Below, piece after piece: positions 17,058 through 26,383 of a stretch of DNA of 64,000 nucleotides. The stretch is from Cyclobacteriaceae bacterium. Lineage in GTDB: Bacteria; Bacteroidota; Bacteroidia; Cytophagales; Cyclobacteriaceae. A model generated the notes under the pieces. It saw only the letters and a program-made list of their open reading frames with translations, was not told the DNA's origin and did not search any database. Both the position numbers and the translations under genes were made by a program. The first letter of the stretch is position 1. Every line of letters starts with the position of its first letter. The stretch lies in the NCBI GenBank assembly GCA_016787645.1, contig JAEUUF010000002.1, positions 124,001 to 188,000 of the forward strand, given 5' to 3'.

Positions 17058-17792
17058 ATGCCAAAAGTAAGACCCATGAAACCATTTTTCCGATCAGTGC
17101 AGTTTGCCCGGGCAGAAGTATCCTGGATGCTGTTGTTAGTGGTTGTTCTCCTTTGCTTTATTGTTGAACCGGCTTTGGCCCTGGACCAGGCGGATGGTGC
17201 GAAGAGCGCCCCGACGATCAGGCCCCAGTTGTTTACGCCGTTCTTTTATACACGCCTGATCATCAATACCGTTTTCGTTGTGATCCTGGTAATGCTGGTC
17301 TACCTTCCCATCCATCGCAAGAAGGACTATTTCTTCACGTTTATCGTGTTGAATTTCCTGGTGTTCATCATCACGTTTCTGATCAACAAGACCAGCGCGT
17401 TCAGCAGCATGGGTACGGCCTTTGGTCTGCTCGCCTTCTTTTCCTTGCTACGGCTCAGAACCGATACTATTTCCATGAAGGACATGACGTATCTGTTTAT
17501 TGTGCTTACCCTGGGATTGGTGAATGCAACGATGTCAGGACCGTATCACGAACTTATTACACTGGATGTGGTGATTGTTGGTCTTGCCTATGGTCTTGAC
17601 AAGGAGTGGCTTTCCAAAAGTATTCACATGCGCGAAATGAAATTGGATTCGCTGGAGTTCATCGTGCCGCAGCAGGCCGATAAGTTGCTCGCTGACCTCC
17701 GGGCAAAGACCGGCCTGGAGATACAACGTGTCAAAGTCATTTCTGTTGACCTCGTAAAGAAACGGGCGGTAATCCAGGTCTATTATTACTGA
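17058..17792 (+). CDS. DUF4956 integral membrane protein
   Basis: A 244-residue membrane protein. An N-terminal hydrophobic segment (about 24-42) is followed by spans at about 68-90, 95-110, 120-135, 145-160 and 165-180, and a soluble C-terminal tail of about 55 residues. The signature FGLLAFFSLLRLRTDTISMKDMTYLF between spans is typical of DUF4956. The family often lies near polyphosphate polymerase (VTC-like) genes, but none is nearby here. ATG 17076 (MKPFFRS) is an equally good start. It is divergent from the three-domain protein gene at 15205-16944 and converges on the acyl-CoA ligase gene, with 8 bases between the stops. Confidence 0.85.
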   Translation: MPKVRPMKPFFRSVQFARAEVSWMLLLVVVLLCFIVEPALALDQADGAKSAPTIRPQLFTPFFYTRLIINTVFVVILVMLVYLPIHRKKDYFFTFIVLNFLVFIITFLINKTSAFSSMGTAFGLLAFFSLLRLRTDTISMKDMTYLFIVLTLGLVNATMSGPYHELITLDVVIVGLAYGLDKEWLSKSIHMREMKLDSLEFIVPQQADKLLADLRAKTGLEIQRVKVISVDLVKKRAVIQVYYY

Positions 17793-17800
17793 TCCCCGGC

Positions 17801-19417
17801 TCAGGCTTTATAATTTCTGAACATCTCCCGCAGCGTTGATTTCTTGAATTTCCCCACGGACGTTTTAGGGATTTCTTTTACAGTCTCGTAAGCTTCTGGC
17901 AGCCAGAACTTCGCGAAGTGTGGTTCGAGAAATGTGTTCAACTCTTCGACGGTGACTGACTTGCCTTCTTTGAGCACGATGGCGGCCATGGGGCGTTCCA
18001 TCCATTTCTCACTCGGTATGGCAAAGACAGCCGCTTCTGCCACAGCCGGATGACCCATCAGGGCACCTTCGAGTTGTACTGAACTGATCCACTCTCCGCC
18101 CGACTTAATGACGTCCTTGCTCCGGTCTTTGATCTCTATGTAACCGTTGGCCTCCAGCGTCACGATATCGCCGGTGCGGAACCAGCCATCAGCTGTGAAT
18201 TTGCCTTCGTCGTCGGGTGTGTTGTAGTAGGCGCTTGAGATCCATGGGCCACGTACCTCCAGTTCACCCATGGTTGTACCATCCCAGGGTACGATTCCGT
18301 TTTCGTTGCGGGCGCGCATTTCAACCAACGGCGCGGCAACACCTTGTTTGGCCCGGTAGGTGTACTGCACCTCGGGCGCCGCCTTCCGCAGTTCAGCGGT
18401 AAGGCCGCAGATACTTCCGAGCGGCGAAGTTTCTGTCATGCCCCAGGCGTGAAGGATGCGTAAATTATGTCGCTCCTGGTACCCAACGATCATGGAACGT
18501 GGTGCAGCGGAACCGCCGACCAGCATGCACCGGATAGACGAGAGGTTATACTTGCCGGGATTTGCGTCAAGCACATTCAGGATTCCCATCCAAATGGTGG
18601 GAACACCCGCGGTGAGTGTCACTTTCTCTGTTTCGTAGAGTTCAAGCAGGCTTGCGGGGTCCAGGTGTGGGCCGGGAAATACCTGTGTGCAACCCAGCAT
18701 GGTACAAGTGAAGGGCAAACCCCAGGCGTTGACGTGGAACATGGGCACCACAGGCAAGACTACGTCTGCTTCGCCGATTGCCATGCCATCCGTGAACGCG
18801 GATAACATGGAGTGAAGGACGATGGAACGGTGTGAGTACAAAACACCTTTCGGTTGACCCGTTGTACCCGACGTATAGCACATGGCGGCGGCGGTATTCT
18901 CATCGCCGGAAAAAGGAGTAAAGGTGGATGCATCACCGGAAGACAGCAGTGACTCATATCCCGTGTAGCCTGCCGGGATTGGTCCAGTACCATTTTCGAT
19001 GACCACGACGTGGCTGACCTTTATGCGATCCTTGAATTTATCAAAGAGCGGGAGCAGGACCTGGTCAACGATAATAACCTTGTCTTCCGCATGGTTAACG
19101 ATGTAAGTAAGGTCGTCAGGGGATAACCTCAGGTTAAGCGTATGCAACACTGCCCCTATGCCGGGAACGGCAAAATAGATTTCGAGATGCTGGTAATGAT
19201 TCCAACATAAGGTCGCGACCCGATCCCCCTCGGAGACGCCGAGTTTTTTCAAGGCAGCGCTGAGCTGTTTTGATCGCGTGGCCATTTCCCGGTAGGTGTA
19301 CCGGTGAATGGATTTGTCAGGGAGCCGGGTTACGATGGTTTTGTTGGCGCAAAGCGTTTCCGCTCTTCGCAGGATCACCGGCACGGTAAGGTGGAAGTCC
19401 ATCATGAGGCCTTTCAT
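17801..19417 (-). CDS. AMP-forming fatty-acid CoA ligase
   Basis: Activates a fatty acid to its CoA thioester with ATP. The adenylation signature YTSGTTGQPKGVLYSH (about 180-195) is intact, followed by WGMTETSPLGS, the hinge motif WFRTGDIVTLEANGYIEIKD, KDVIKSGGEWIS, and the C-terminal catalytic Lys in KTSVGKFKKSTLRE. The start at 19417 (MKGLMMDFHLTVP) gives 538 residues and matches the usual start of the medium/long-chain ligases of the AlkK type; an upstream in-frame start at 19483 adds 22 residues without family character. It stands alone, so the chain length is not indicated by context. Confidence 0.9.
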   Translation of the reverse strand: MKGLMMDFHLTVPVILRRAETLCANKTIVTRLPDKSIHRYTYREMATRSKQLSAALKKLGVSEGDRVATLCWNHYQHLEIYFAVPGIGAVLHTLNLRLSPDDLTYIVNHAEDKVIIVDQVLLPLFDKFKDRIKVSHVVVIENGTGPIPAGYTGYESLLSSGDASTFTPFSGDENTAAAMCYTSGTTGQPKGVLYSHRSIVLHSMLSAFTDGMAIGEADVVLPVVPMFHVNAWGLPFTCTMLGCTQVFPGPHLDPASLLELYETEKVTLTAGVPTIWMGILNVLDANPGKYNLSSIRCMLVGGSAAPRSMIVGYQERHNLRILHAWGMTETSPLGSICGLTAELRKAAPEVQYTYRAKQGVAAPLVEMRARNENGIVPWDGTTMGELEVRGPWISSAYYNTPDDEGKFTADGWFRTGDIVTLEANGYIEIKDRSKDVIKSGGEWISSVQLEGALMGHPAVAEAAVFAIPSEKWMERPMAAIVLKEGKSVTVEELNTFLEPHFAKFWLPEAYETVKEIPKTSVGKFKKSTLREMFRNYKA

Positions 19418-19581
19418 AGGGAGCGGTTTTGTTTTTGTAAGGGAAGGAACGAAAAAAAATGCGTTGAATAAAGTCAAAAACACGAAGTGTGCCTCCGATT
19501 GACTATGATCACCCCTTATTTATTGGAAATTGAGTAAACTGCATAGCTGAACGGACGAAAAAACTTAACTGGAATCTGACT

Positions 19582-20169
19582 ATGAATAAGCTCCTTGCAT
19601 TCCTATTGGTTACGGGTTTCTTTCAAGCTGCTGCCCAGGCTATTCCTTCAACAGAAGATCAAATCAAAATAGCTGTTCTCGCTGCACCTGCCGAGCTTCG
19701 GGATGGTGCTATGGTGTATGGATACAATCCTCAGGGTGAGCTGACGGTTCTTCGCAAAGGGACCAACGCGATGGTATGCCTGGGTGATGATCCAAAGCAA
19801 AAGGGTATAAACGTTTCAGCATACCATATCGACCTGGAGCCGTTCATGGCTCGTGGACGCGCGCTGAAGGCGGAAGGGAAATCCTTTCAGGAAATCTTTG
19901 ACATACGGGAAGCTGAAGTGAAGGCGGGGAAACTGAAGATGCCTGCTAATCCCTCCACGCTGTATGTGTATTCTGCCGATGCCTATGATCTTGCCACGGG
20001 CACGGCGACCAATGTTTATCTCCGGTATGTCATTTACATCCCTTATGCCACCAGCGAGAGTACCGGCCTGCCGCTGAAACCCACCTTCCCGGGACAACCC
20101 TGGATTATGGATCCCGGCACGCACCGGGCCCATATCATGATCAGCCCGCCGCCGACCAAGAACGATTGA
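19582..20169 (+). CDS. Secreted protein of unknown function
   Basis: A 195-residue protein with a signal peptide (MNKLLAFLLVTGFFQAAAQA). The mature part is mixed alpha/beta with CLGDDPKQKGINVSAYHIDL in the middle and a proline-rich end (PGQPWIMDPGTHRAHIMISP). The end contains a HRAHIM cluster that could bind metal, but no family is recognised. It is followed after three bases by the cyclophilin-FKBP gene, so the two are very likely co-transcribed and may be a client and chaperone pair (inference from position only). Confidence 0.7.
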   Translation: MNKLLAFLLVTGFFQAAAQAIPSTEDQIKIAVLAAPAELRDGAMVYGYNPQGELTVLRKGTNAMVCLGDDPKQKGINVSAYHIDLEPFMARGRALKAEGKSFQEIFDIREAEVKAGKLKMPANPSTLYVYSADAYDLATGTATNVYLRYVIYIPYATSESTGLPLKPTFPGQPWIMDPGTHRAHIMISPPPTKND

Positions 20170-20172
20170 GTC

Positions 20173-21243
20173 ATGAGGTGGATCGTTGTATTGCTGGCTT
20201 GCCTGGTAATTACCGGGAGCCAGGCCCAGAAAAAGAAAACGACTTACGCGGATGGACTCTATGCCGAAGTAAGCACCACCAAGGGACTGATTGTGCTCCA
20301 ACTGGAGTTTGAAAAAGCCCCGGTAGCTGTTGCCAGCTTTGTTGGTCTTGCGGAAGGGACTATCGACAACGCTGTGCTGGCGCCCGGCAAACCCTACTAC
20401 GATGGTTCGCGTTGGCACCGGGTTGTTCCGGGGCATGTTATTCAATGTGGTATGCCCGCGAACAGTACCGCGGGAAGTCCGGGATACGAATACCCCAATG
20501 AAATAGTTGCGGGGTTAAGCCACGATCACGCCGGTGCGGTAGGAGTGGCTAACAGCGGCCCGCACACCAACGGCAGCCAGTGGTATATCACATTGGCCGA
20601 CCGCTCTTACCTGGATGGAGATTACACGGTGTTTGGGCATGTGGTCAAGGGGATGGAAGTGATCACGACCATAACGCAAGAAGATTTGATAAAGACAATC
20701 AAGATTATGCGGGTAGGGAAGGCAGCGGAGTCTTTCCGTCCCACTACCGGATCATTCAGGACCATGGTGGAAGAAACGAAGATTCGGGTGCGGGAGCGGG
20801 AGGAGCAGCAGCGAGCGGAAGAGGAGGCGTATATCCGTCAACAGTGGCCCGATGCCCGTCCGCTGATCAGATACCAGGTAATTGCTGAAGGGGAGGGCGC
20901 TCGCTCGAAGCCCGGCACTGTGCTTACTATGCGCTATACCGGAAAGTTTCCCAATGGGGAATCATTTGTGAGCACGGCCGATGACGGGAAGCCCTGGTAC
21001 GGAACTAACCCGGAGCCCTTTAGTTATGTAGTGGGTACCACCAGCATTAATCCCGGATTTGATGCGGGAGTTTCCCGGATGCGAAAAGGTGAGAAACGGG
21101 TATTAATAGTTCCTGCCGACCAGGCTTACGGTGCGGGCGGTTATTATCCGCCTGAACGAAAAGGAGAGAAGAGGTTTCATGTGGGCCCCAACAGGACTCT
21201 CATCTACGAGGTGGAAGTCCTCGCGGCAGCACCCGGCAAATAA
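20173..21243 (+). CDS. Exported dual peptidyl-prolyl isomerase: cyclophilin-FKBP fusion
   Basis: A 356-residue exported protein carrying two unrelated prolyl isomerase folds. The signal peptide is MRWIVVLLACLVITGSQAQ. The cyclophilin domain covers about 28-180 (FHRVV-like WHRVVPGHVIQCG, GAVGVANSGPHTNGSQWYIT, YTVFGHVVKGMEV). A charged helical linker (about 195-230, rich in Glu and Arg) leads to the FKBP domain (about 238-352: VLTMRYTGKFPNGESF, GFDAGVSRMRKGEKRVLIVP, AYGAGGYYPP). It should speed folding of envelope proteins. The usual FKBP residues FPIG-type are partly replaced (FSYVVGTTSINPGF). The gene follows a small secreted protein gene by three bases. Confidence 0.93.
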   Translation: MRWIVVLLACLVITGSQAQKKKTTYADGLYAEVSTTKGLIVLQLEFEKAPVAVASFVGLAEGTIDNAVLAPGKPYYDGSRWHRVVPGHVIQCGMPANSTAGSPGYEYPNEIVAGLSHDHAGAVGVANSGPHTNGSQWYITLADRSYLDGDYTVFGHVVKGMEVITTITQEDLIKTIKIMRVGKAAESFRPTTGSFRTMVEETKIRVREREEQQRAEEEAYIRQQWPDARPLIRYQVIAEGEGARSKPGTVLTMRYTGKFPNGESFVSTADDGKPWYGTNPEPFSYVVGTTSINPGFDAGVSRMRKGEKRVLIVPADQAYGAGGYYPPERKGEKRFHVGPNRTLIYEVEVLAAAPGK

Positions 21244-21255
21244 AAGGTCGTGTGA

Positions 21256-23115
21256 TTACCGGGTAACCGGATTCCCCAACAATACCCCCTTGACAAAATA
21301 CATCTTCATCAACCCCTTGTTTTTTACATCAAGTTCGCCCCTGAATTCGCAATCAAAATAATCTTTGACAAGGGCATAGGTAGTTTCTGAGATGTTGATT
21401 TTTCCGGGAGAGGAGTTGGATTCCATGCGGGAGGCAATGTTGACGGTATCTCCCCAGATGTCGTAGGCAAACTTCTTGGTGCCCACCACACCGGCAACCA
21501 CCGGGCCTGTGTTAATCCCAATGCGGACTTCAAAAGCGGGATCATCCGTCAAAGTAGATTGTGCGTTCCGCACGATCTCTGCCATTTCCATTGCAGCCAT
21601 GACCATTTGTCGGGCATGATCGGCTGTGGGGAAGGGTAGGCCGGCCGCGCACATGTAGGCATCGCCAACGGTCTTGATTTTTTCCAGTCCGTACTTTTGC
21701 ATGATTTCATCGAAACGGGAGAAGTAAAAGTCCACCTTCTCAACGAGTTGTTCGGGGGAAAGCTTCTCGGCGTATTGGGTGAATCCCTTAAAGTCCGCAA
21801 ACAGGACGGTGACCGAATCAAATCGCTTGGCCTGAACCTTTCCGTGCAGTTTTAGTTCCTGTGCGGTTTCCTTTGGCAGGATATTCAGCAACAAGGACTC
21901 TGAACGATTTTTCTCCTTTTCAATGATCAGGTTTGTCTCGCGGATAAACCGATAACGCCGGAATAGTCCGAAGGCCAGTATGGCAATAAGCACGGTAGCT
22001 ACCGCGGTGGCAATCACGATGATTTGCTGATTTTTCTTCTGCTGGTTGAGCAGGTCAACTTCAATTTGCTTGCGGGAGACCTCGAAGTTGGTCCGCAGGT
22101 CGGCCATTTGCTGAACGGACACAATATTGTTTACACTGTCCTTGTAGGTGATATGATTGCGGTAATACCGGAACGATTCGGCGAGGTTGCCGATTTTTTC
22201 ATAGATCTGTGAAAGTTTGAGATAGGCTTCGCTGACTTGTTGTTTCAGGCCATTCTTTTGGGAGAGGGCCAGGCTGCGTTTGGCATAAACGAGGGCGGTG
22301 GCGTTTTCTCCTTTTTCGAGATAGATATCCGCGATGTAGTTGAGATAAACGGCTATCGGGTAATGCTCGCGCATTTGTTCCAGCAACACAATTGCTTCGT
22401 TCATCTTCGCTTCGGCCTGCCGATCGTCTCCCATTTTGGCATAGATCATTCCCATGTTGCCCAGGCTGTAGGCCTCACCCAGCGGGTAGTTGATACGGCC
22501 AAACATGGATTCCGCTTCGAGTGTGTAGATCAGCGCGGAGTCAAGTTTGCCGAAGTTGATATATTCGTCACCGGCGTTGAGGAGGGCCGAGGCAATGCTG
22601 AGTGAATCCGTTCCTTTTCTCAAGATACGAATGGCATCCTGATGATAGTTCACCGCATTTTGGTGATTACCCATGATGGCATAGACATCCGCGATCGCGA
22701 TGTACACCACGCCGAGTTGCCGGCTGTCTTTTCCTTCGCCGACAATCTTGGCAGCATCAAAATAACTTTGGAGGGCACTGCTCAGGTCGCTTTTGAGGCG
22801 TAAGGCATTACCCCGCTCGAGGAGACCCTGGAAGAGGGCGCTGGTGGAATCCAGGACATCGGCATTCTTGATCAATTCCTGGCTATAGTGGAGTTTCTTT
22901 TCTGTGTCAGGGTGATTAACGGCCAATTCTCTCAGGATATAAAGCTTTTTCGCCGGATCAAAGTTACCCGAGGCGTATACGGATTCGAGACTATCGAGGG
23001 ACGGTGAATCCTGGCCTGACGCCGGCCAGGAGACAAAGCAACAGAAGACAAGGACCATGAAGGCCCTGGAGGTCAACAACCAGAAGCGTTGAAGAACGGG
23101 TTTCAGCAAGCGCAC
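21256..23115 (-). CDS. TPR-transmembrane class III adenylate cyclase
   Basis: Makes a cyclic nucleotide in response to an envelope signal. The 619 residues contain a signal peptide (to about 35), periplasmic TPR repeats (about 55-330), a coiled coil, one membrane span (IIVIATAVATVLIAILAFGLF, about 370-392) and a cytoplasmic catalytic domain (about 430-605). Metal-binding Asp residues are in LFADFKGFT and TVGDAYM. The purine-contacting pair is Lys (EKIKTVGDAYM) and Asp (YDIWGDTVNIASRM), the adenylate rather than guanylate pattern. It converges on the isomerase gene with 12 bases between the stops. Confidence 0.93.
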   Translation of the reverse strand: MRLLKPVLQRFWLLTSRAFMVLVFCCFVSWPASGQDSPSLDSLESVYASGNFDPAKKLYILRELAVNHPDTEKKLHYSQELIKNADVLDSTSALFQGLLERGNALRLKSDLSSALQSYFDAAKIVGEGKDSRQLGVVYIAIADVYAIMGNHQNAVNYHQDAIRILRKGTDSLSIASALLNAGDEYINFGKLDSALIYTLEAESMFGRINYPLGEAYSLGNMGMIYAKMGDDRQAEAKMNEAIVLLEQMREHYPIAVYLNYIADIYLEKGENATALVYAKRSLALSQKNGLKQQVSEAYLKLSQIYEKIGNLAESFRYYRNHITYKDSVNNIVSVQQMADLRTNFEVSRKQIEVDLLNQQKKNQQIIVIATAVATVLIAILAFGLFRRYRFIRETNLIIEKEKNRSESLLLNILPKETAQELKLHGKVQAKRFDSVTVLFADFKGFTQYAEKLSPEQLVEKVDFYFSRFDEIMQKYGLEKIKTVGDAYMCAAGLPFPTADHARQMVMAAMEMAEIVRNAQSTLTDDPAFEVRIGINTGPVVAGVVGTKKFAYDIWGDTVNIASRMESNSSPGKINISETTYALVKDYFDCEFRGELDVKNKGLMKMYFVKGVLLGNPVTR

Positions 23116-23136
23116 GGGTTCACCGGGTACGACTCA

Positions 23137-23628
23137 TCAATGTACCTGGATCTTGGGATCGATGTGAAACGTTCCGTTTCGTTGCTTACCGTTGTTAGAT
23201 ACGGTAAAGGAAATTTTGTATTTGTAATCCTGGTTTTCGGGGGTGGCAAACTGTACTCTTCCGGAAACCCGTTGCGGATTTTTACGATCCCCGGCCAGGA
23301 TATTCTGCCCAAAAACATTTTTGCCTCCTTCATAATTGATGGAGACAATATTGACCACATCGGTTTCTGGCGCATTGACTGAGGCGCCTTGCCAGGTGAT
23401 CGTGTCCCCGATCTGAGCATGCACCGTGTACTCTTCGTTAGGGATGGACTCATCCTGCCCGAAATTGCATGAGGCATTCACATCCTTTTTGTCCACGGTA
23501 CTGGTATCCACATTAAGCGTTATTACAATGTTTTGACCTTGCTGTCGGGAGGCGAGGGCGCCGAAGGGCAAACTGCCGGCGGCCAGCAACATTCCGGATT
23601 TCTTAATGAATGATCTGCGACTTTCCAT
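23137..23628 (-). CDS. Tat-exported protein of unknown function
   Basis: A 163-residue protein starting MESRRSFIKKSGMLLAAGSL, a twin-arginine signal (RRSFIKK) followed by a hydrophobic stretch, so it is probably exported folded. The mature part is beta-rich and includes NASCNFGQDES and DTITWQGASVNAPETD, which suggests an immunoglobulin- or cupredoxin-like fold, without the usual copper ligands. The in-frame start nine codons upstream (23655) is less likely. The gene lies 21 bases upstream of the adenylate cyclase gene and may share its transcript. Confidence 0.68.
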   Translation of the reverse strand: MESRRSFIKKSGMLLAAGSLPFGALASRQQGQNIVITLNVDTSTVDKKDVNASCNFGQDESIPNEEYTVHAQIGDTITWQGASVNAPETDVVNIVSINYEGGKNVFGQNILAGDRKNPQRVSGRVQFATPENQDYKYKISFTVSNNGKQRNGTFHIDPKIQVH

Positions 23629-23733
23629 GGGGTTAGGGGTTGAGGGTTTTCTCAAGGTCGCAAATCCCCGTAAGTAAACAAAGTGTTAGCCTGCCAATTT
23701 GCTGCAGTAGTAACTTGCCAGAGTTGGCGCATA

Positions 23734-24888
23734 TCAATTCACTTCCAACTCATCTTTTGAAGGGAGCTTGGGGAAGGGTGCATGCGGTTCTGTTTGGTAC
23801 CAGTAGGCCACTGAGGCGATGTCAGATTGCTGTGCGAGGTAACGGCCATCGTGCCTCCAGCCCAGGTCCTGGATGGTGATGCGAAGATCGGTCTCGAAAC
23901 GGATGGGATCGGTGATGTGCCATCGGTACATGCCGAAGCGCTGCATGACTTTATAGTGACCGTCGCCACGGATCACCTGGTGAAGGCCACTGTACGGAGT
24001 GGAAAACTCGGTGTAGGCAGCAGGGTCGATCGCCGGATCCTTCTTCCGGGTATCGAAATCATAGGATCCGCAAAAATAGTCTTCCGTGCCTGTGCCATTG
24101 ATGGTCGGAAATTCCTTGTCGCCATCCATATAGAATTTGATCTCGCCCTCGCCCCACCATCCATTGTTGTGAACGCCCCATGCCAGGTAGGTTCCCACAT
24201 AGTGACCTCGACCTTTGATACCTTCTGCAATCGTATAGACATCTTTGTATTTCACCGGGTTGGTGCGCCGGTATTGAGCGTGGAAATAGGCGGCATCATC
24301 GGGCACTTCGGTCAGGGTGTAGTCTACCTGGTAGAACATGCGGACTTTTTCACCGGCGATATTTTCAAGCGTGATTTTGCATTTCTTTCGGAAGGGCATC
24401 ACCCAGTAGCTATTGAAGGCACTGCCGGGATTGACGCAAACCGCCAGTGAATTTAAGTGCGCGTACTCTCCCCAGCCCATGCCAAAGAAGTCACCCAGCG
24501 GTGCTTCCACCGATGGGGTTGTTTCGTCATCCCAGTAAATCCGGATGATAGTGAACCGCCAGTTGCCCGTAGGTGTAATCCAAATGTGCTGCACGGCACC
24601 CGGGCCGGAAATTTCGGCCATCGTGTGGGTCTTTCCCGGTTCAATAATTACGAAGGGGCTGATTTTCCAGCCTTGTCCCAATTCGCGAGCGGGTCCTGAA
24701 GCGACTCCTTCTTTGTCCATGCCGCCCTTTCCCTTTTCTCCGGTGGGATTCTCGGGACTAATCGACCGCGTCTTGGCTTTGGACAGGCGATAAAGGTTGT
24801 CCATACCTACGCCAACACCATTGAAGGATTGAGCGGAGAGGAGGGCGGTAATCAGGGTAAGTCCCAGTGCGAGCGTCAGCTTTTTCAT
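23734..24888 (-). CDS. GH172 (DUF2961) glycoside hydrolase
   Basis: A secreted enzyme of the DUF2961 fold, now CAZy family GH172, whose known members act on alpha-D-fructofuranosides, difructose anhydrides or D-arabinofuranosides. The start at 24888 (MKKLTLALGLTLITALLSAQ) gives a signal peptide and 384 residues, a typical single-subunit length. The segments around the two catalytic Glu of characterised members are present: GWWGEGEIKFYMDGD and NGTGTEDYFCGSYDF. The N-terminal SGPGAVQHIWIT is also family-typical. The exact substrate cannot be read from sequence; a GH32 gene in this window hints at fructan use. It is 40 bases downstream of the PLP enzyme gene on the same strand. Confidence 0.88.
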   Translation of the reverse strand: MKKLTLALGLTLITALLSAQSFNGVGVGMDNLYRLSKAKTRSISPENPTGEKGKGGMDKEGVASGPARELGQGWKISPFVIIEPGKTHTMAEISGPGAVQHIWITPTGNWRFTIIRIYWDDETTPSVEAPLGDFFGMGWGEYAHLNSLAVCVNPGSAFNSYWVMPFRKKCKITLENIAGEKVRMFYQVDYTLTEVPDDAAYFHAQYRRTNPVKYKDVYTIAEGIKGRGHYVGTYLAWGVHNNGWWGEGEIKFYMDGDKEFPTINGTGTEDYFCGSYDFDTRKKDPAIDPAAYTEFSTPYSGLHQVIRGDGHYKVMQRFGMYRWHITDPIRFETDLRITIQDLGWRHDGRYLAQQSDIASVAYWYQTEPHAPFPKLPSKDELEVN

Positions 24889-24928
24889 GTTTGTTTGGTT
24901 TGCCACGGAAGGCACGGATGGGCACGGA

Positions 24929-26200
24929 TTAGGCGGAGGCCATTTCTTTCAGGGCGGCAACGAAGGTGTCGAGTTCAGCGGTAGTAGTATACACGTTGGG
25001 GGTGATCCGGCAGCCGTGCACGTTGGCGCCGTCGATGGCCACGGTGTAGACCTTGTACTTTTTCATCAGGGTATCGGCGAGGTCCGACGGCTTCATGGTG
25101 CTGATCCCCACGTTGGCGATGCCACAGGAGCGCGTGGGATCTTCGGGCGTGTTGAGCACAATGTTGGGAACCTTTCTCACTTTGCTCGTCCAGTAATTTT
25201 GAAGGTAGCGCAATCGTGCTTCTTTCCGTTCAGCACCCAAGGCAAGGTAATAGTCGATGGCATTATTGATGGCCAGGTCGGTATGTACCGGGTGTGTGCC
25301 GATGTGGTTGAGTCGGTAGATATCCTCCATCTTGGGATTTCCGTCACCGATGAGGGGCCAGATGGTGGGGATGTGTTCTTTTTTGACATACAAGATGCCA
25401 GCGCCGAGTGGCACGCTAAGCCACTTGTGGAGGCTGGAGCCGTAGAAGTCGCACCCCAGGTCGGGGATGCTGTATTGGATATGGGCGAAGGCGTGGGCTC
25501 CATCAACGAGCACCAGTACACCTTTGCTGTGGGCCATGTCGCAGATCTTGCGGATGGGGAGAATCTGACCGGTGATGTTGACCATGTGGCAGACCATCAG
25601 CAATTTGGTTTTGGGGGTGATGGCGCTGGCATAGGTATTTACAATTTCTTCGTCGGAGGATGGATGGTTGGGGACATTGATGCGTTTGTTGACGATGCCG
25701 AATCGTTTGGAGATCATCGTGAAGTGGTCGAGCATGGCGCCATAGTCCTGTTCCGCCATGACGGCTTCGTCACCGGCTTTCCAGTTGAGGCCGCCGATGA
25801 TCATGTCGAGTGACTCGGTCGTGTTGCGGGTGATGATCAATTCTTCCGCAGAACATCCGGCCAACTGTGCCAGCCGTGCGGCCACTTTCTTTTTGTTTTC
25901 CCACTGCACGGTGCGCATGTAATACGAGCCCTGGTAGTTCACCTCGCGCACATGGTTGATAAAGTTTTCCAATGTCTCTTGCGGCTGGAAGCAGTAGTAA
26001 CCGTTTTCCAGGTTGATGTAATCCGGTTTGAGTTTGTAGCCGTTGCGGATGTTGGCCCAAAAGTCCTCGTCTTTGGCCACTTCATCTGGCGGGAGGTCGC
26101 TGACGTGGCTGAGGGGTTCAGCCATCGATTCGAAAGCCTGCAGATTGGCGGCGCTAATGCCGAGGAGGGAGAGGGATTTGAGGAAGGTGCGTTTGTCCAT
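24929..26200 (-). CDS. Exported class V aminotransferase-fold PLP enzyme
   Basis: A 423-residue PLP enzyme of the isopenicillin N epimerase/cysteine desulfurase type. The PLP-binding lysine is in GSSLHKWLSVPLGAGILY, with VDGAHAFAH before it. The N-terminus MDKRTFLKSLSLLGISAANLQ reads like a Tat-type signal (KRTFLK) in which one Arg is Lys, so export is possible. The reaction is unknown; the family includes epimerases, lyases and desulfurases. It may be co-transcribed with the GH172 gene. A second class V enzyme lies at 30475-31701, so two of these flank the S8/TIR pair, but the two are not close copies. Confidence 0.88.
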   Translation of the reverse strand: MDKRTFLKSLSLLGISAANLQAFESMAEPLSHVSDLPPDEVAKDEDFWANIRNGYKLKPDYINLENGYYCFQPQETLENFINHVREVNYQGSYYMRTVQWENKKKVAARLAQLAGCSAEELIITRNTTESLDMIIGGLNWKAGDEAVMAEQDYGAMLDHFTMISKRFGIVNKRINVPNHPSSDEEIVNTYASAITPKTKLLMVCHMVNITGQILPIRKICDMAHSKGVLVLVDGAHAFAHIQYSIPDLGCDFYGSSLHKWLSVPLGAGILYVKKEHIPTIWPLIGDGNPKMEDIYRLNHIGTHPVHTDLAINNAIDYYLALGAERKEARLRYLQNYWTSKVRKVPNIVLNTPEDPTRSCGIANVGISTMKPSDLADTLMKKYKVYTVAIDGANVHGCRITPNVYTTTAELDTFVAALKEMASA

Positions 26201-26383
26201 GGTATTGGGTATCGTTCCAATTTAGAAAGCTTCCGGGTTAAGGCAAAGGAGTCCGTTTGGTAAGGTCTTCTGGTCATTCAGGTGGCAGATTTGCGATTTA
26301 TGCAAAAGCTATTGGGGTCGCTCAACTTGTGGGTCACGGGTTTTTCTCTATTTTCACTGACCTTAATCCAAAACACCAAGACT

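Noticed and set aside
24887-25813. Plus-strand open frame of 308 codons opposite the class V PLP enzyme
   Set aside because: The minus strand has the PLP motif and full family sequence; the antisense product is rich in Gly, Asp and Val without any motif.
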